Assembly (NCBI GenBank): GCA_019321725.1
Contig: CM033110.1
Location: 13,943,278 to 14,007,277 of the forward strand
DNA from: Paulownia fortunei
Taxonomy: Eukaryota > Streptophyta > Magnoliopsida > Lamiales > Paulowniaceae
Reading direction: 5' to 3'
Length of the DNA stretch: 64,000 bases
Shown here: piece after piece, positions 14,901 to 27,971 of the stretch
Layout of the letters: the number at the start of each line of letters is the position of its first letter
Numbering within the stretch: position 1 is the first letter of the stretch
Made by a program: the position numbers and the translations under genes
Notes under the pieces: generated by a model
Told to the model about the DNA's origin: nothing
The model's input: only the letters and a program-made list of their open reading frames with translations
Database searches by the model: none

Positions 14901-17330
14901 AGTGTCTAAAATTAAATAATATGTTCTGATGGCTTGAACTATAGCTTTAACTCTATTCCTCATGAACACAAAATTTTCATAAGGTTATTGGTTTGGGTCG
15001 TAAGAAAACCCTACATCGTATTTAAAATATGAGTTGTGCAATCAAAATCAATCCACTAATTATTACAAGAAACTTTTGCCAAATTTGACTTGAAATATAT
15101 GAAAGCACTAGGCAAACCTTTCTTTTTGGACCATGCCTTACGTTTTAGGAAATCTTTCTAATAGCTTCTAGGTTTACTGCAGAAATGACATGTATCATTA
15201 TTTTGTTCCTTCTTGTGGATTGTGGCAGATGACTAATTAATTTTTAATGGTCCTTTATTACCCTTTTTATTTTTCTTAACTGATTTGTTTAGCTCCTAAT
15301 TGACCTACGAGACTAACTGTGAATACCTTGCTTCTTGTTAAGTGGGTGTTTTTCTTACAATTTCAATATTATTAACTTAATTATTTGTTCATGTTCAAGT
15401 ATTTTTTGTTGCATTTTATGTATTTTGTTTACATTTTGTAGAAAATTGAAGACTGAGACAAGTATTAGAAATCTCAATATGCAAAGGAAAATGGATAAAG
15501 ATGTGCAAAATTTGAAGGTTTTGGGCCATGGCGCCATATTTCACGGTCAAGGCTCCATAAGTTTAGTTTGTAGCGCTTCTAGGGGAGTGTTTGTATTTTG
15601 GGCATAATATTATGATCTGAAGTTATATTCACTTAATTCTTGCTCCATTGGAAAGATAGATACAACTTTTATATTGACCATGAATTCCAGTTCATTCAAT
15701 TTCAATGAGAAACATTGGGTTGAAGAGTCAGTTGTGTAGTGAAACTTTTAGATGTGGCACATCTCGGTGTTTTTGACATAACTATCTCTAAAATTTGATA
15801 TTGAACTGATTCAAGTAGTTATAGAAATACGACAAATAGAAATACAATTTATATAAAGACATCAAAAGCTAATTCATTTAGGAACAGATTAGAAATCGAT
15901 TGAAAGATGTTAAACAGAGCATTCTGGAGGTTAATTTTAGCTGGGTGAACTTTGGTGTCGTGGCTCCCATTTCAGGGGCCAAGACTTGAGTGAACTCAAA
16001 ATTCTAATATGTTTAGGCTCCATAGAGCCTGAGCAAAGGCCATGGTGCCACCTAGTAGGTTTTACACGACTTTTAGTACCTTAAAATCAATTCTTAGAGA
16101 GAGGTATATATAGAAGACTTGTTATTCTCTTAAAACAACTTGGAGAGGAAAAGGCTTTAGAGCAAGTAAAATACTTCAACAAGACAATCAAAGGCACCCA
16201 TCATCTAGAGTGAGAATTCTCTACCCTTGTATTTTATTTTCTCTGTTTGATTTCTTGATTATTGCTCATGATTTGTAGAAACTTATCTAAGAATTTTTTA
16301 TACTTTCTTTATGAATTAAATTCTAGTTTCTAAGGGATGATGTTACCTATGTTGAATCCTATAGTTTGAATTTCAATTTATGCTAATTCAAGTTTCTTAA
16401 TTTATTTGTGTTATCTTAATTACTTTCTTGACTAATTATCCATTTATCTTGAATGTTTGGTGTATGAAATTCGGCACTCGAGAGAGAATTTTATGCATGT
16501 TATATGATAACACAACCTAGAAATTCATATAGTCGATAGGCTTATTGACCCTTTGAAGTCTTATTGAAGAATCCATTGAACTTTAATAGAATTTGAGTTT
16601 TGGAATTTTTATAGAGATATTGAAATCCGAATTAGAATTTATAAAATCTCGGCACTCAAGAGATGGAGTTGATTACTATAGGAATTCTTGACTTATAAAT
16701 TATTAGCTTGAAATTGATAAATTGGATTGGTAAACATGGGTGAAAACTAGGTGTCTCATACCTCTAGAATTGTTTGCTTATTAAGTGTTCGATAAATTGT
16801 CCAAGTATAGGATTCTTTAGTTTTATTAATTACAACTCTTCTTTAGGTCATCTAAATAAAATTAGGATTAATCTAATTACAGTTGTTAGTGTTTATTTGC
16901 TAGCAATCCATGTGGATACGACAACCCTTCTCATTTTACTACACTAAAACTTGACATCGTATACTTGCGGTAGGAATTTCAACGAACACTTCTTAAGTCT
17001 TGCTTCCTCTTGAATAAGCTTACTTTAAAATTTAATCACATTCCATTTATCCTTTATGTTAATGTAATTAATTTAGAATGGACTATATATAGGAGGTAAG
17101 GAGTTTATGATAAACTGTATAAGAAAACTATCAGTCAATTTCAATCCCATATATCCTAATCTTGCTGCTATATTTATCATTTTCGTAATATGTTCATGCA
17201 TTGTACGAGAACCATCTAACTTCATGGTGGTTAACATACCTATTAGTGTCCTAACAACTGACTTATTAGTAAAATTAGACTGAGAATGATATTCCACAAA
17301 CTTCATAAATTCCTTAACACTATACACACA
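11936..17330 (-). pseudogene. Copia I gag-pol, heavily mutated
   Basis: Read on the minus strand: a gag piece at 17327-17073 (SVKEFMKFVEY, later MHEHITKMINIAARLG) whose N-terminal part is missing. A gag piece with RLKKQGIHS follows and is split by the solo LTR at 15336-16988. A Cys knuckle with CHFCSK is at about 15190. A protease region WIDFDCTTHI has the usual DSG/DTG changed. The integrase piece at 14351-14148 has LLNRGGEYYRKYDE. RT has GSKWVL, KARLVAKGFTQEDGIDY, KKSIYGLKQASREW and an intact YVDD at 12908-12897. RNase H is near 12529-12269. It ends DSLTKGSSPKIFNEH and a stop near 11936. Many frameshifts and stops make it inactive. Confidence 0.85.
15336..16988 (+). mobile_element. Gypsy solo LTR nested in Copia I gag
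   Basis: A 1653-bp sequence starting TGTTAAGTGG and ending ACGAACA is flanked by perfect 5-bp duplications CTTCT (15331-15335 and 16989-16993). Its 3' end, with CATGTGGATACGACAACCC and then CTTGCGGTAGGAATTTCAAC, is of the type found in Athila/Tat-like Gypsy LTRs. Taking it out together with one CTTCT restores an uninterrupted Copia gag frame across the site. No internal region is present, so it is a solo LTR from LTR-LTR recombination. Confidence 0.8.
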
Positions 17331-17501
17331 TAAGGAAATCTTTAATGTGGAAAATTAATCAAATCTCAATTAACATTTAGGTTCATAAATCAATGTAAAT
17401 TGCAACGGAAAACATAATTTCATGGGATTCATAAATAATAAAAAGATTAATTATCTTAATTGAAAAATCATGAATTCTTAAACAAAAGCTCTGATACTAC
17501 A

Positions 17502-17991
17502 TGGTAGGAAATTCTTAAGCTATGCAAACTATAACTTTAGTTTGCATAAATCATAATGCCCAAGATCATAGAATTTTATGATTTTCACAATATCGTAATT
17601 AAGATAAAACATACCTTACTCCATGTTTAACATTCAATACAATCACAAGAAGATTATGGAGAAAATTGTGTTTCTCTCTTGACCCCGTAAGTTTTGACAT
17701 ATACTTTTCTAATTGAGAGAAAACTATTGGTTAGTGGGTTGAGAGAGAATCGACTACTAATTATGCTTTATTTTACAATTACACGGTCCATCAACATGTG
17801 CAATGATTGAAAAATATCTCTCTGTTGACCAATAGGGTTTGACAAGAGATAATTATTAAAAGCATAATTATCTCTTAAATAAATTGAAAGATAATTATCC
17901 TAAATAAGATGATTACCAAGTTACAATTATATCTTAACTCAATTAAAAGATAATTGCTAAAACAAGACAGTGGGACATAAAATATCTAACA
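17502..17991 (-). repeat. Copia I 5' LTR, with adjacent primer-binding site
   Basis: Plus-strand start TGGTAGGAAATTC (TG-TT changed to TG-GT) and end ATCTAACA. The tRNA-Met-type primer site lies immediately inside it at about 17488-17500. Confidence 0.85.
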
Positions 17992-18739
17992 CACATGCGA
18001 AGACTCCATTTAGAAACCAACCAAATTCGCTATACAAAATGGCAATGCAGGAAAAGATGTTGGGGAATTTTCAACAATTGCATGACAGAGGTGACACTCT
18101 AATTCATTAACATGGAACAATTGACTTAATTTTTCCTTCCTTGGCAGCACATCAAAAAGCACTTTCCACAGAAAAAGTTTGAAGCAATTATGGATTTTAA
18201 GAGTCGAAACCCAAGTTCATTAGAAGACTGAGATATCTAGAGTCAATGTTTTAGGTAAGAAATATACTCTTGGTAGAGAGAAGGCTCTCTACTTTGAGGG
18301 AGACTAGTATATAGATTTAGGTTCAAATTGGTTGGAATATGAATTTTTAAATTTCATGAATGCTACCTGGAAAAGTTTGGTTCAGGGTCTCAATATTCCA
18401 TTCATTGTGCTCCAAGTCCATCAGGTCATGGACATAAACAACCCTAGCAGAATGGTCTTACGTGTTGTATCAACTCGAGGGATTAAATCCTTGATAGTAG
18501 GGACCTAAGGATCCTCCCAAATGCTCACATTCGAGTTGGGTTAACTTTCCTCCATATCTAAGAAATGCCCTCAAATCAAGCAGGAAAGACTTATCCTTCA
18601 AATATTTTGCTTGCATGAAATTGATCGAAAGTTTGTCATCTGGATTTCTTATTTTCCAAGCTTACTTTACCACCAATGCTCTATTAAAGTCCCACATGCG
18701 CCTATTCCAAGCCCTCCTCTTAATGTAGGAGTACATATG
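17992..18739 (-). pseudogene. LINE ORF2: RT C-terminal connection and zf-RVT domain
   Basis: From 18739 downward the minus strand reads GGLGI, then MWDFNRALVVKQAWKI and NFMQAKYL, the conserved region after plant LINE RT. A degenerate middle follows. At 18170-18080 WKVLFDVLPRKEKLSQLF and then ECHLCH match the zf-RVT zinc-binding domain. Copia II interrupts just upstream of GGLGI; the RT before it resumes at 28112. Copia I interrupts just downstream. Stops are scattered. Confidence 0.8.
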
Positions 18740-19534
18740 TGTTGTATAACATAAAGTTGGTATGGAGAATTTCTGGAAAAATACAAGGATTAGATTGTAT
18801 GTGAAAATAAAAATTAATATAGGCTAAGTACACCCAAAAGATGGTATATTTAAGGTATGGATTGCTCCCAAAATAGTGTAAATAGTTCTAAAAATATCCA
18901 CCTCCATGACCTATAACACATAATTTCTAAGGTTGTACTCTTAAAATTTTTAGAACAGAACTCTACCAAGTTATAGAAATAAAGATTTTAAAAATAGATG
19001 ACAATAAGAAAGACTATTTCACAAGAGGTGATGAATCTCGTTGTTAATTCGTATATTAATTCCGTTGAAGTATTGAAAGTATTTATAAACTCCCAAAAAT
19101 TATTTTCAACATTCTCATCTTTGTCCAACGAGTTTCTTTTCATGTAAAGACACATTTCTTTGTCCAAAAAGTGCCTTTTTGGTGTAAAGAATTGTCTTCA
19201 ACAATCTCATCTTTGTCTGACGAGTGTCTTTTCATGTAAAGACATATTTCTTTGTCCAAAGAGTTTATTTGGTGTAAAGACACTTTTCCGTTAAAGATTG
19301 CACCAAAACGTTGCACAAGTGGATAGTTCAGACACCTACTCAATCTTTCTCTTTTTGATTTATTTATTTACTTCTTATATATTACTATATATATATATAT
19401 ATATATTACTACAACAAAAGCTTCAATACTCTAGTAACCAACCAATGTGGGACAAATACAATATAAGATTTCAATAATGTACAAAACATTCAATGCGAGA
19501 CACCAAATTATATTTAAATACATATATATACACA
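18740..19534 (-). repeat. Copia II 3' LTR
   Basis: Alignable with 27310-28111, with shared blocks such as TTAATATAGGCTA, the repeated ACACATTTCTTTGTCC-like units near 19145-19270, and a CATATATATACA end. Contains an AT run at about 19388-19408 and two imperfect copies of a roughly 60-bp unit (about 19110-19260). Confidence 0.85.
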
Positions 19535-20113
19535 ATAATCCCCCACTTATTTACATATAATATCAAAATAAGTATGAACTTGGTTTTATATACTGAATAG
19601 CCATGAAGTGGACGAAGCTTTAACTTATGGTTGAATATAAATCACTAAGAAAACTTGTTCTCACTATATATATGAGTTCATGCTCTTTTATTCTTGGCAG
19701 CACATTTAAAATGGGCATTGTGCTGAATCTTTATTTTTACAAGTACTCTAGAATTTTACTAGTTGTAATCTATAAGAAGGGTGGTCTCTCACTTCTCTAC
19801 TTATATACATAGACTTATGAAGAATGTTCACAATGCATTCCACAAAGATACAAATCTATTAAAGATTTAGAATCTAACTACTCTTGTTGTGGTATTAAAG
19901 AGTATAAATCAGATACAAGACTATCAAAATAGTGTCACCTACCCCCACTATTTCTAAGTGCATACTAAGTTATGCACTTGAATGTATCCATGTTTTCCAT
20001 TTAACCAATATCTAATATTGAATTGTCTTTTTAACCCTCATACATAAGCTGACAAATGTGTGACTTGTACCTTAAGATAGAGTTTGTTTCAATCAAGATA
20101 TTGTGTTGACTAA
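19535..20113 (-). other. Copia II noncoding spacer between pol and 3' LTR
   Basis: No protein homology in any frame that I recognise. It lies between the pol stop (20114-20116) and the polypurine tract beside the 3' LTR. This is part of the element. Confidence 0.55.
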
Positions 20114-20202
20114 TCATAGTCCCATATCTCTCATATTTTTTGTAATATTTTCTCTAGATAAAGATTTAGTTAGTGGATGAACTAACATTTGAGTCGTAGG
20201 AA

Positions 20203-23200
20203 TAGACCTGACCACGGTTCAGGAACCGCTGGTTACGGTTCGGAACCGCCGGTTTCACGATTCAAGAAAATTCCGACCCTTAACCTTAACCGTCAAGGCT
20301 GGTTATGGTCCGAGTTCTGGAATCACCGGGCCGATTCCGATTACAATTTCGGTTAACCGCCGGTTTCAGTTCCGGTTCCGACCCTTGAATTTTTATTTTT
20401 TTTTACCTTATATTTTGAAAATATGTAACTTTTTAACTAACTATTAATTCTATAAAATTGTAACTTTTGTAAAACAAAAATAAGGGTTTGAAATTTTAAA
20501 CATATATTTGAATGAAAAATTTTGAACTTAAATTTACAAAAAAATATCATTAATTTTTGAACTTAATGAATGTTTAACTTAAATTTGAAAAAAAAAATTA
20601 TTATCTAAAATTTAAAGTATCAAATATTCTAATTATAATAAATATATAAAAAAAAGATGTTCAACTTGAAATCTTAAAGTTTAAACTTAAATTTCAATAA
20701 AAAAAATTGCACTTAAATTTTAAAAAAATATTAGCAAAAATTTAAATTATATAATTAAAAACTATTTTAAAAATAAAAATGGGCTTGAACTTAAATTTAA
20801 GTTGCCTAAGTATCCTTTTAGGGTATAGAGGAATCAAAGTCCACGTAGTTCTCTTACCTTTTAACCCTTCTTACCTTAGGGAGTGGCGTGGCTCAATCAC
20901 TCCCACCCGTTCCCGTCGCTGTTCCATCTGTGTCCTCCTCTTGATCTTTCTCCAAATCCGGCTGACCTTGTCTTTGTACTGAGGCCTTGATCCAATTATC
21001 AAGACATGCTTGGGCTTCTAAATTCTCGAGAGACAACATTGAGTGTTTCTCACTCAATATATTGCCTCCCACACTGAAAACTTGTTCCACTGCAATGGTT
21101 GAAACAGGTGAAGCAAGTATCTCCTTCGCCATCACGGATAAAATTGGATACGTTTGCTCCTTTTGCGACCACCATCGCAAAATATCGAACTCTCCATTGT
21201 CATCTGTCTTATTAAACTCAAATGAAACATTAAAATAACTCTCAAGTTCTTGGGTAGAACTTGAGGATCCTCGAGAACGTTTAATTCATTCCCTAAGTAA
21301 AAGTTGTGCTGCCGTAAGCTTAAAACTACTACTACTACTAGTTTTATATATATCAACTTGAGTTGATTGTGAACCATATTTGGAACTGTATTCATTATAA
21401 AATTCATTTAAAAGTGTTCTAATTTTAAATATAATATTATTAACATCTATAGTATAATCATTTTCATTACGTGTTAAAGCATTGTAATAAATTAATTACA
21501 AGTCTTGTAAACCATCTAATTTAAATCTAGGATAAAAAACAACAGCAATTAAATTAATATCTGAAATTTCATAAAAATATTTTTTCCATTTCAACTGCAT
21601 TGATAAAGCACAATTTACTAAATTTTCATCTTAGGAGTTAATATTTTCATGTAAAAATGATGCAATATTACAACAATTTAATAATACTAAATGAGAAGTT
21701 GTGGAATAAATATTAGATAATTGTAAAGTAGCATCATTAAATATTTTTAAAATATTACAAATTTTTTCACATACTGTCTAATAATGTGGATATAAATGAA
21801 AAGGAGTAGAAATAATTTGTACAAAAAATTGACATAATAAATCTTTATAGTCAATAGATTCTTCTAATAATCTATATGTTGAATTCCAACGGGTTGGAAC
21901 ATCCCGTGGAAATTTTTTAGGCCTCACACCGTTAGCCTTACAAAATCAAAACCATTGTTTATTAATATGTGGATGTGTCCATAAATAAGAAAATACTTGT
22001 CTAATTGGTTTAAGTTGATTATCTAAAATTTTTAAGCCATCTTGTACACATAAATTTAAAATATGACATATATATCTAATATGAAAAAAAATTACCACTA
22101 ATTGATGGTTCACATACAACTTTAAGATCACCAATACTAGCATTACTATCTGCAGCATTGTCAAATGATATTGAAAAAATTTATTAACTAAATTATATTA
22201 TTCTAATATTAAAAATATAATTTGTGAAATATTTGCCGCTGTGTGTGGACTATCAAAAACTCTAAATGCAAGTAATCTTTTTTGAAGTGTCCAAGAATCA
22301 TCAATCCAATGACATGTAATACCCATATATGAATATATTTGCCAATGATCACTCCAAATATCACTATATAAAGAAATTTTATTATTTACATTATTTAATA
22401 ATTCTTTTAATTTTTTTAGATTTATTATATAATTTTTTTACATGGCGTGTTAGTGTGGTTCGTGGAACACCTTTAGCCGCCAGATTATATATTATTTGAA
22501 TTAATTCATTAAAAAAGATTTATTTGCAAAACTAAAACTAAGATGTTCAACAGAAATAAATATAGCTAAATTTTCTCTACATCTAACATCATTATATTTA
22601 AATAAAGAAAAATCATTACCTCCACCGGCGCCGGAAAATGCGAATGATGGCATTTGAGTTTGGGTACGATCAATGTCAAATTCTACTGGATGCTTCTTCT
22701 CCATATGTCTTTTCAAGGATCCATAACCGCCTCCGGATTAAAATTTGTAAGATTGCGAACAATATTTATACTTTGCTCGCATATCTCCATTTGGAAGTGT
22801 CATTTTATGAAAATATTTTGTAAAAATAGAAGATTTGAGAGATGGAATAGATCAAGTATGAGCATCACTCATTGTTTCTTGAGTAGTATACAAGTGAGTT
22901 TGTTCTTCATCACTTAACTCAACTTCACAATCGATGTTGAACTTTGGTTGCTCGTCGGTTGTGGGCATCTTTTCCTTACCTCTATTGCTTGAACCGACTA
23001 TTTTTTGATAAATGATAAAAATTTAGTATATAGAATTGAATAATAAATAATTAAAGATGAAATAAATAAAATATGAAAAAAATTAATGAAAGAATTAAAA
23101 TAATATAGAATTGAGAATGAATAATTAAGAATGAATATTAGAGAATTGAGAGTTGAGAATTAGATAATTGAGATTTGAGAGTTGAAGTGTGGAAAAAATG

Positions 23201-23486
23201 AAGAATTGATGGGTATTTATAAAAGAAAAATTAAACAAAAAAATTAAAAATTAAAAAATAAAAAAGTCAAACGGTCAATTTTTTTACCGTTGCACAGCAT
23301 AGCCGTTGCCATTGGCAATGGCACTTTTTTTATTTTATTTTTCCTTGAACCGCCGGGCTGACCCTGCGATTCACGGGTTCGAAAAATTCAGACCCGTAAC
23401 CGGCCCATGGATTCACGACCTGGTTACAGGTCCACGGGTCAGCCACGGGCTGGGTCCGGTTTAGACCCGGCCCGTGGTCAGGTCTG
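20203..23486 (-). mobile_element. hAT DNA transposon with TIRs and 8-bp target duplication
   Basis: A 3284-bp element. The left end is TAGACCTGACCACGG; the right end on the other strand is CAGACCTGACCACGG, so the 15-bp TIRs differ only at the first base. Perfect 8-bp duplications CGTAGGAA flank it (20195-20202 and 23487-23494), the hAT hallmark. Sub-terminal regions at both ends are rich in GGTTC, CCGG and GAACC motifs. It sits in the last part of the Copia II pol frame. The transposase inside is broken. Confidence 0.92.
20893..22968 (-). pseudogene. hAT transposase, BED zinc finger and dimerisation domain, broken
   Basis: The likely start ATG at 22968 begins MPTTDEQPKFNIDCEVELSD, an acidic N-terminus. 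At about 22790-22690 a BED-type zinc finger is visible (KYCSQSYKF, then GSLKRHMEKKHP). The first expected Cys is Tyr and a stop lies inside. Middle parts of the RNase H-like core are in several frames (for example 22164-21946). The C-terminal hAT dimerisation domain is well preserved at 21180-20980: YPILSVMAKEILASPVST, then EQVFSVGG. The span is about 690 codons, a normal hAT length. Transposase would bind the TIRs and cut out the element; this copy cannot be autonomous. Confidence 0.85.
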
Positions 23487-26400
23487 CGTAGGAATATACT
23501 AGAGTATAATTTTTCATCTTTTAACTATATTTCTAATATGATTATACCTCATAGCAATGTATTTTCTAAGGCATGATATTCTCTCAGTCTTTGTATTATA
23601 GGTAGCAGCTTAGTTATCACAATACAAAGTGATTGGACTCTTTTTAGGATCTATAAACAGTATAAATCTGAGAAATCTTCTAAACCATATCATGTTGTTG
23701 CTCGTAATAGACATGGCTATATACTTTGATTCCATTGATGATGAAGCAACACAAATTTGCCTTTTAAAAAGACCAGGCAACTAATGGTACCTCCAATAGT
23801 TAATAGCCAACTACTAGTTAATATAGAGTCAACTGCATCAGATGCTCAATTAGCTTCACTGTAACACTCAAGTGTAGATGAACTACACTTATAATGTAAG
23901 TCATAGTTCATTGTGAACTTCAAGTACCTTTATACAGTCTTTAATTCTTTCTAATATTCTTCACTGGGATTGCTTGTAAATTACGGAAGATCAAGTCTTG
24001 TGCGATTCACCACATATATATAATGCTACCAATAATTTATGTATATTCTTCTTAATTTACAGTTTCTCCTTTATTAGGAACTAGCTTCACATGAGGATCA
24101 ATTGGACATTTACTTACTTTGCAATCAAAGTAGTTGAACTTTCTCAACACTTGCTCAATATAATGAGATTGTGTTAATATATAAGTTCCATCTCTTTTGA
24201 AAACTTTGACCCCCTCCCCCGCCCCTAAATGACATCTATTGGACTAAGTCCTTCAGGTCAAAAGCTTGTTTCAAATAGTTCTTGGTTTCATTTATACATG
24301 ACAACTTAGAACTAAATATAAGTAAATCGTCAACATATAAGGTTAAAAGCACTTTATACATAAGAGTAACTTTCGCAAATACAAAAATCTTTGCATTTAC
24401 TACTTTTAAAATCAAATTCTTGAATACACAACTCTTTACATTGCTACTTTTAAAACCAATTTTTTTCTTGCTTGAATTTCTTATACCACTATCTAGGTAC
24501 TTGTTTAAGACTATATAATGATTTATTTGATTTACATACTTTAGGTTCTTCATCTTTAACAACATAACCTTCCGATTGTTGTGTGTAAATTGCTTCCTCT
24601 AGATCTCCATTCAAGAAAGCAATTTTAACATCTATTTGATGAACCTCTAGACCATAAATGAAAGTAATAGTAAACATAATCCTAATAGATGTAAATTTAG
24701 TAACATGAGAAAATGTCTCAAAATAGTCAATATCTTTTTTTTTACTATAACCTTTGGCTACTAATCTTACTTTGCACTTATTTATCGTACCATCAGTTTT
24801 AAGTTTCTTTTTCAAATCCCACTTGCAGCCAATAGGTTTAGTGTTGGGAGGAGGATCTACAGGAGTCCATGTTTGATTATTAAGAATTGATTTGATCTCA
24901 TTATTCATGGCTCTCTTCCACATATGTGAATTAAATAAAGACATAGCTTCTTGAAAAGATTTAGGATCCTCTCCTAATTTGTATGTTAATATATCAAGAC
25001 CAAAATTCTTTCCAATTCTACATTTCTTACTCATCCTCCACTCAACAATTTTATTTTTTCCATCCTTATCTAAATTACCGTCATTCATAAAAGTACTATC
25101 ATGCATGTGTGAACTAGATGTATTATGTGAATTAGTCTCATTTGACTCTATTTCAAGTTCATTTAATAGGACACTATCTAGTTCTAATTTATCAAAATCT
25201 TTTATGGTTAAATGTTCATATAATATAGCAAGTGTAGCTTCAAATTACTACTAAGTTTATTAAATCTATATGCTTACTAAGCAAAGAATATCCAATGAAA
25301 ATAGATTTCACAACTTTACTATCAAGTTTTGGCCTTTCAAAGTTACATCTAAAATGAATGCAAGACAACCTTATACTTTCAAGTGTTTAATTCTAAGCTT
25401 GTGCCTAACTAACAACCCATATGGAGTTTTCATGTGGTTTTTAAAGTAACAAGAACTTTGTAATGCCTCTCTCCAAGAACTCAGTGCTGATTTAGAGGGT
25501 ATTAGCATGGCACTAACCATCTCCATTAAGGATATATTTTTTCTCTCAGCTACTCTATTTTGTGGTGGAGTAATAGGTGCCAAAATTTCTCTAACATTAC
25601 GTAAACAAAATGCTATAAACTCATCAGAGAAATATTCACCACCTCTATTCGATCTCGGTCTTTTGATCCTTAAATTGGTTATGTTTTCAACTTATTCTTT
25701 GAAGATTTAAACTTATCAAAGGCCTTATCCTTGGTTCTAAGTAAATACACATAAGTAAATTTTAAAAAATCATCAATGAAAGTTATAAAGTAGCATTTTT
25801 CTCCTTTACTAACATGTTTTTTATTATCACATATATCGATATAAATAAGTTCAAGTAAACCAATTGATCTCAATAGACTTAAAAGAAGTTTTAGTCTACT
25901 GAGGTTGTGCACAACATTCACAGGTATTCATAGATAAAGTAGATGAGAACTTGAGAATTAAATGCGACTCATAGCATTCATACCAATATGACCTAATAGA
26001 AAATGCCAAAAAAATCATTCTTATCATTCTCAGTAATGTAAGAACAATTAGAGTCAAGAAAGTAAGAAGAACTAAAAATATTATTATTAATGCTTAAAAA
26101 ATACATATTCTCTTTAATATAGTCTTTCTCAACAAATGATCCAATTTTAGTTATGATCAATTTTAGGGATTCAAAAGCCACCATAAAGCCATTTTCGTCC
26201 AACTTGTGAACTAATAAAAGATTCTTCCTCATAGAGAGAATATGGTACACATTTTTCAATGTTAAAGTTTTTCCCGAAGTAAGGGAAGAAGAATGATTCA
26301 TTTGCCTGAGACTTAGCTAGTTTAAAAGTTGGTCATGTAGACTTTTTTTACCTCACTCAAGTGGAGTTCACTTGATTACCAAGATAAATTTCAGTAAGAA

Positions 26401-27309
26401 AAATTAAGTCATTTTCTACCAAATTTGTTTCATCATTCTTTTTTTGCCCCTTCCTATAACGACATTCCCTAGCTAAATGACCAAGTTTGACACACACATA
26501 GAAAGCTCTCTTCTTCTTTGTCTTGGCATTCCCATTTTCTTTATTCTAGTTAGAATTGAAGTTTTTCCTATTCTTGGATTTTTCTTAGTTTCCCTTGCAA
26601 GTTCCTTGAACTTTTTTCTATTCCATATAATTCACACCATCATTCTTTACAAGAATTGAACAATCCTTTTGAAGACTTTCATTCTCAATTTGGATACCTT
26701 GAAGAAGTTCATCTAAAGAAATGGACTTCTTTCTAAGCTTTAATTTCTTTTGGTAATCTTTCCATAGAGGAGAAAGTTTACCAATTATGGTAGAAACTTA
26801 TAAATTTTTAGAATTGGGTTCATGTGCATCAGCACACTCACTAGTAATATTATTGAGTTCATTCACTTGATCAATGATTGGACTGGTGTCCACCATCTTG
26901 TACTCCACGTACTTGTTCGTCAAAAAAGACTTATTTTCTACATCTTTGTTGACATAACTCCATTTAATTGCATTCTAGATTTTTACAGTAGTTTTGTGAA
27001 CAAGACATTGAACAAAGTGTTGTCCGGAGATTGCGGGATGGTAAATCGGCAAATTAAATCATCATATTTCCATTTCTTCACTTTTTCTGCAGACTCTATT
27101 TTTTGTGATTCTGATGATTTTGGGTCAGTCACCTCTTCTGGACAAGTTTCAATCAGCATATATAATACCTTTATAATTTTTAAAAGGTATTCTATCTTCA
27201 AATTTCAGCATTTGTAGTTGAGTTTGTTCAAACATTACAACTTATCTCGATCATGTACTTGTGTATTTACCAGAACAGACTCCATTGTAGAAAATTTATA
27301 CTTTAAAAT

Positions 27310-27937
27310 TGTTGTGCAAAATAAAGTAGCATGAAGAATTTCTGCAAAAACACAATGAATAGACTGAATGTGAAGGTAGAAATTAATATAGGCTAGGCTC
27401 ACTGAAAAAATTCTACATTTAAGGTATAGATTTTTTTCACTATGGTATAAATGGTTCTCAAGAAATTTACCTCCTGGATATAAAGCCTATAACATGAAAT
27501 TTTTAAGGTTGCACTCCATAGAAATACTAGAACATAAAACTACCAAGTTTTAGAAATAAAGATCTCAGAAAATAGAAGATAGAAAGAAAAACTCTATTTC
27601 AAGAGAAACAATGAATCCCATTGTTAATTTGTATATTAATTCTATTAAAGAGTTAGAAATATATAGACTCCCAAAAGTTGTGTTCAATAGTTGCATCTTT
27701 GTCCAAAGAAGTGTCTTTTCATGTAACGATACATTTCTTTGTCCAAATAGTGTCTTATGATGTAAAGTAAAGACACATTTATGCTAAAAGATTGCACTAT
27801 TTTGTCTAAAGAGTGTCTTTTGGTTTAAAGACATCTTTATTCCGAAACATTGCACTAATTGACTAGTTTAGGCACCTACTCACTAGTTCATCGAATCTCA
27901 ACATCTTTCTCTCTTTGACTGATTGATTTATTTATTT

Positions 27938-27971
<34 letters not shown>

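Larger units (their letters stand above)
11053..17991 (-). mobile_element. Copia I retrotransposon, minus orientation, with nested solo LTR
   Basis: Two LTRs of 474 and 490 bp bracket decayed minus-strand gag-pol. On the minus strand a sequence containing TATCAGAGC, complementary to the initiator tRNA-Met 3' end, follows the right-hand (5') LTR at about 17488-17500. A purine tract (AAGTGGGAGAA on the minus strand) precedes the left-hand (3') LTR. The element sits in the LINE between zf-RVT and RNase H. The flanks share GCAT but a clean 5-bp duplication is not preserved. Removing the nested solo LTR gives about 5.3 kb, a normal Copia size. Confidence 0.85.
20114..27285 (-). pseudogene. Copia II gag-pol, split by a hAT transposon
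   Basis: Gag starts at an ATG at 27285 (MESVLVNTQVH) just inside the 5' LTR. The zinc knuckle near 26480-26520 reads FYVCVKLGHLAREC, so its first Cys is Phe. An integrase piece has LELIYIDICDNKK and YFITFIDDF (25860-25770), then PPQNRVAERKN (25560). RT begins with the WDLKKKLKTDG region; it has VRLVAKGYS and an intact YVDD at 24337-24326. RNase H with EANWASDA lies near 23850. The last codons, after the hAT insertion at 20203-23486, are HPLTKSLSREN and a TGA at 20116-20114. Numerous stops make it inactive. Confidence 0.85.

Noticed and set aside
15335..15607. A 90-codon plus-strand ORF near 15335
   Set aside because: It lies inside the solo LTR and has no recognisable protein features.
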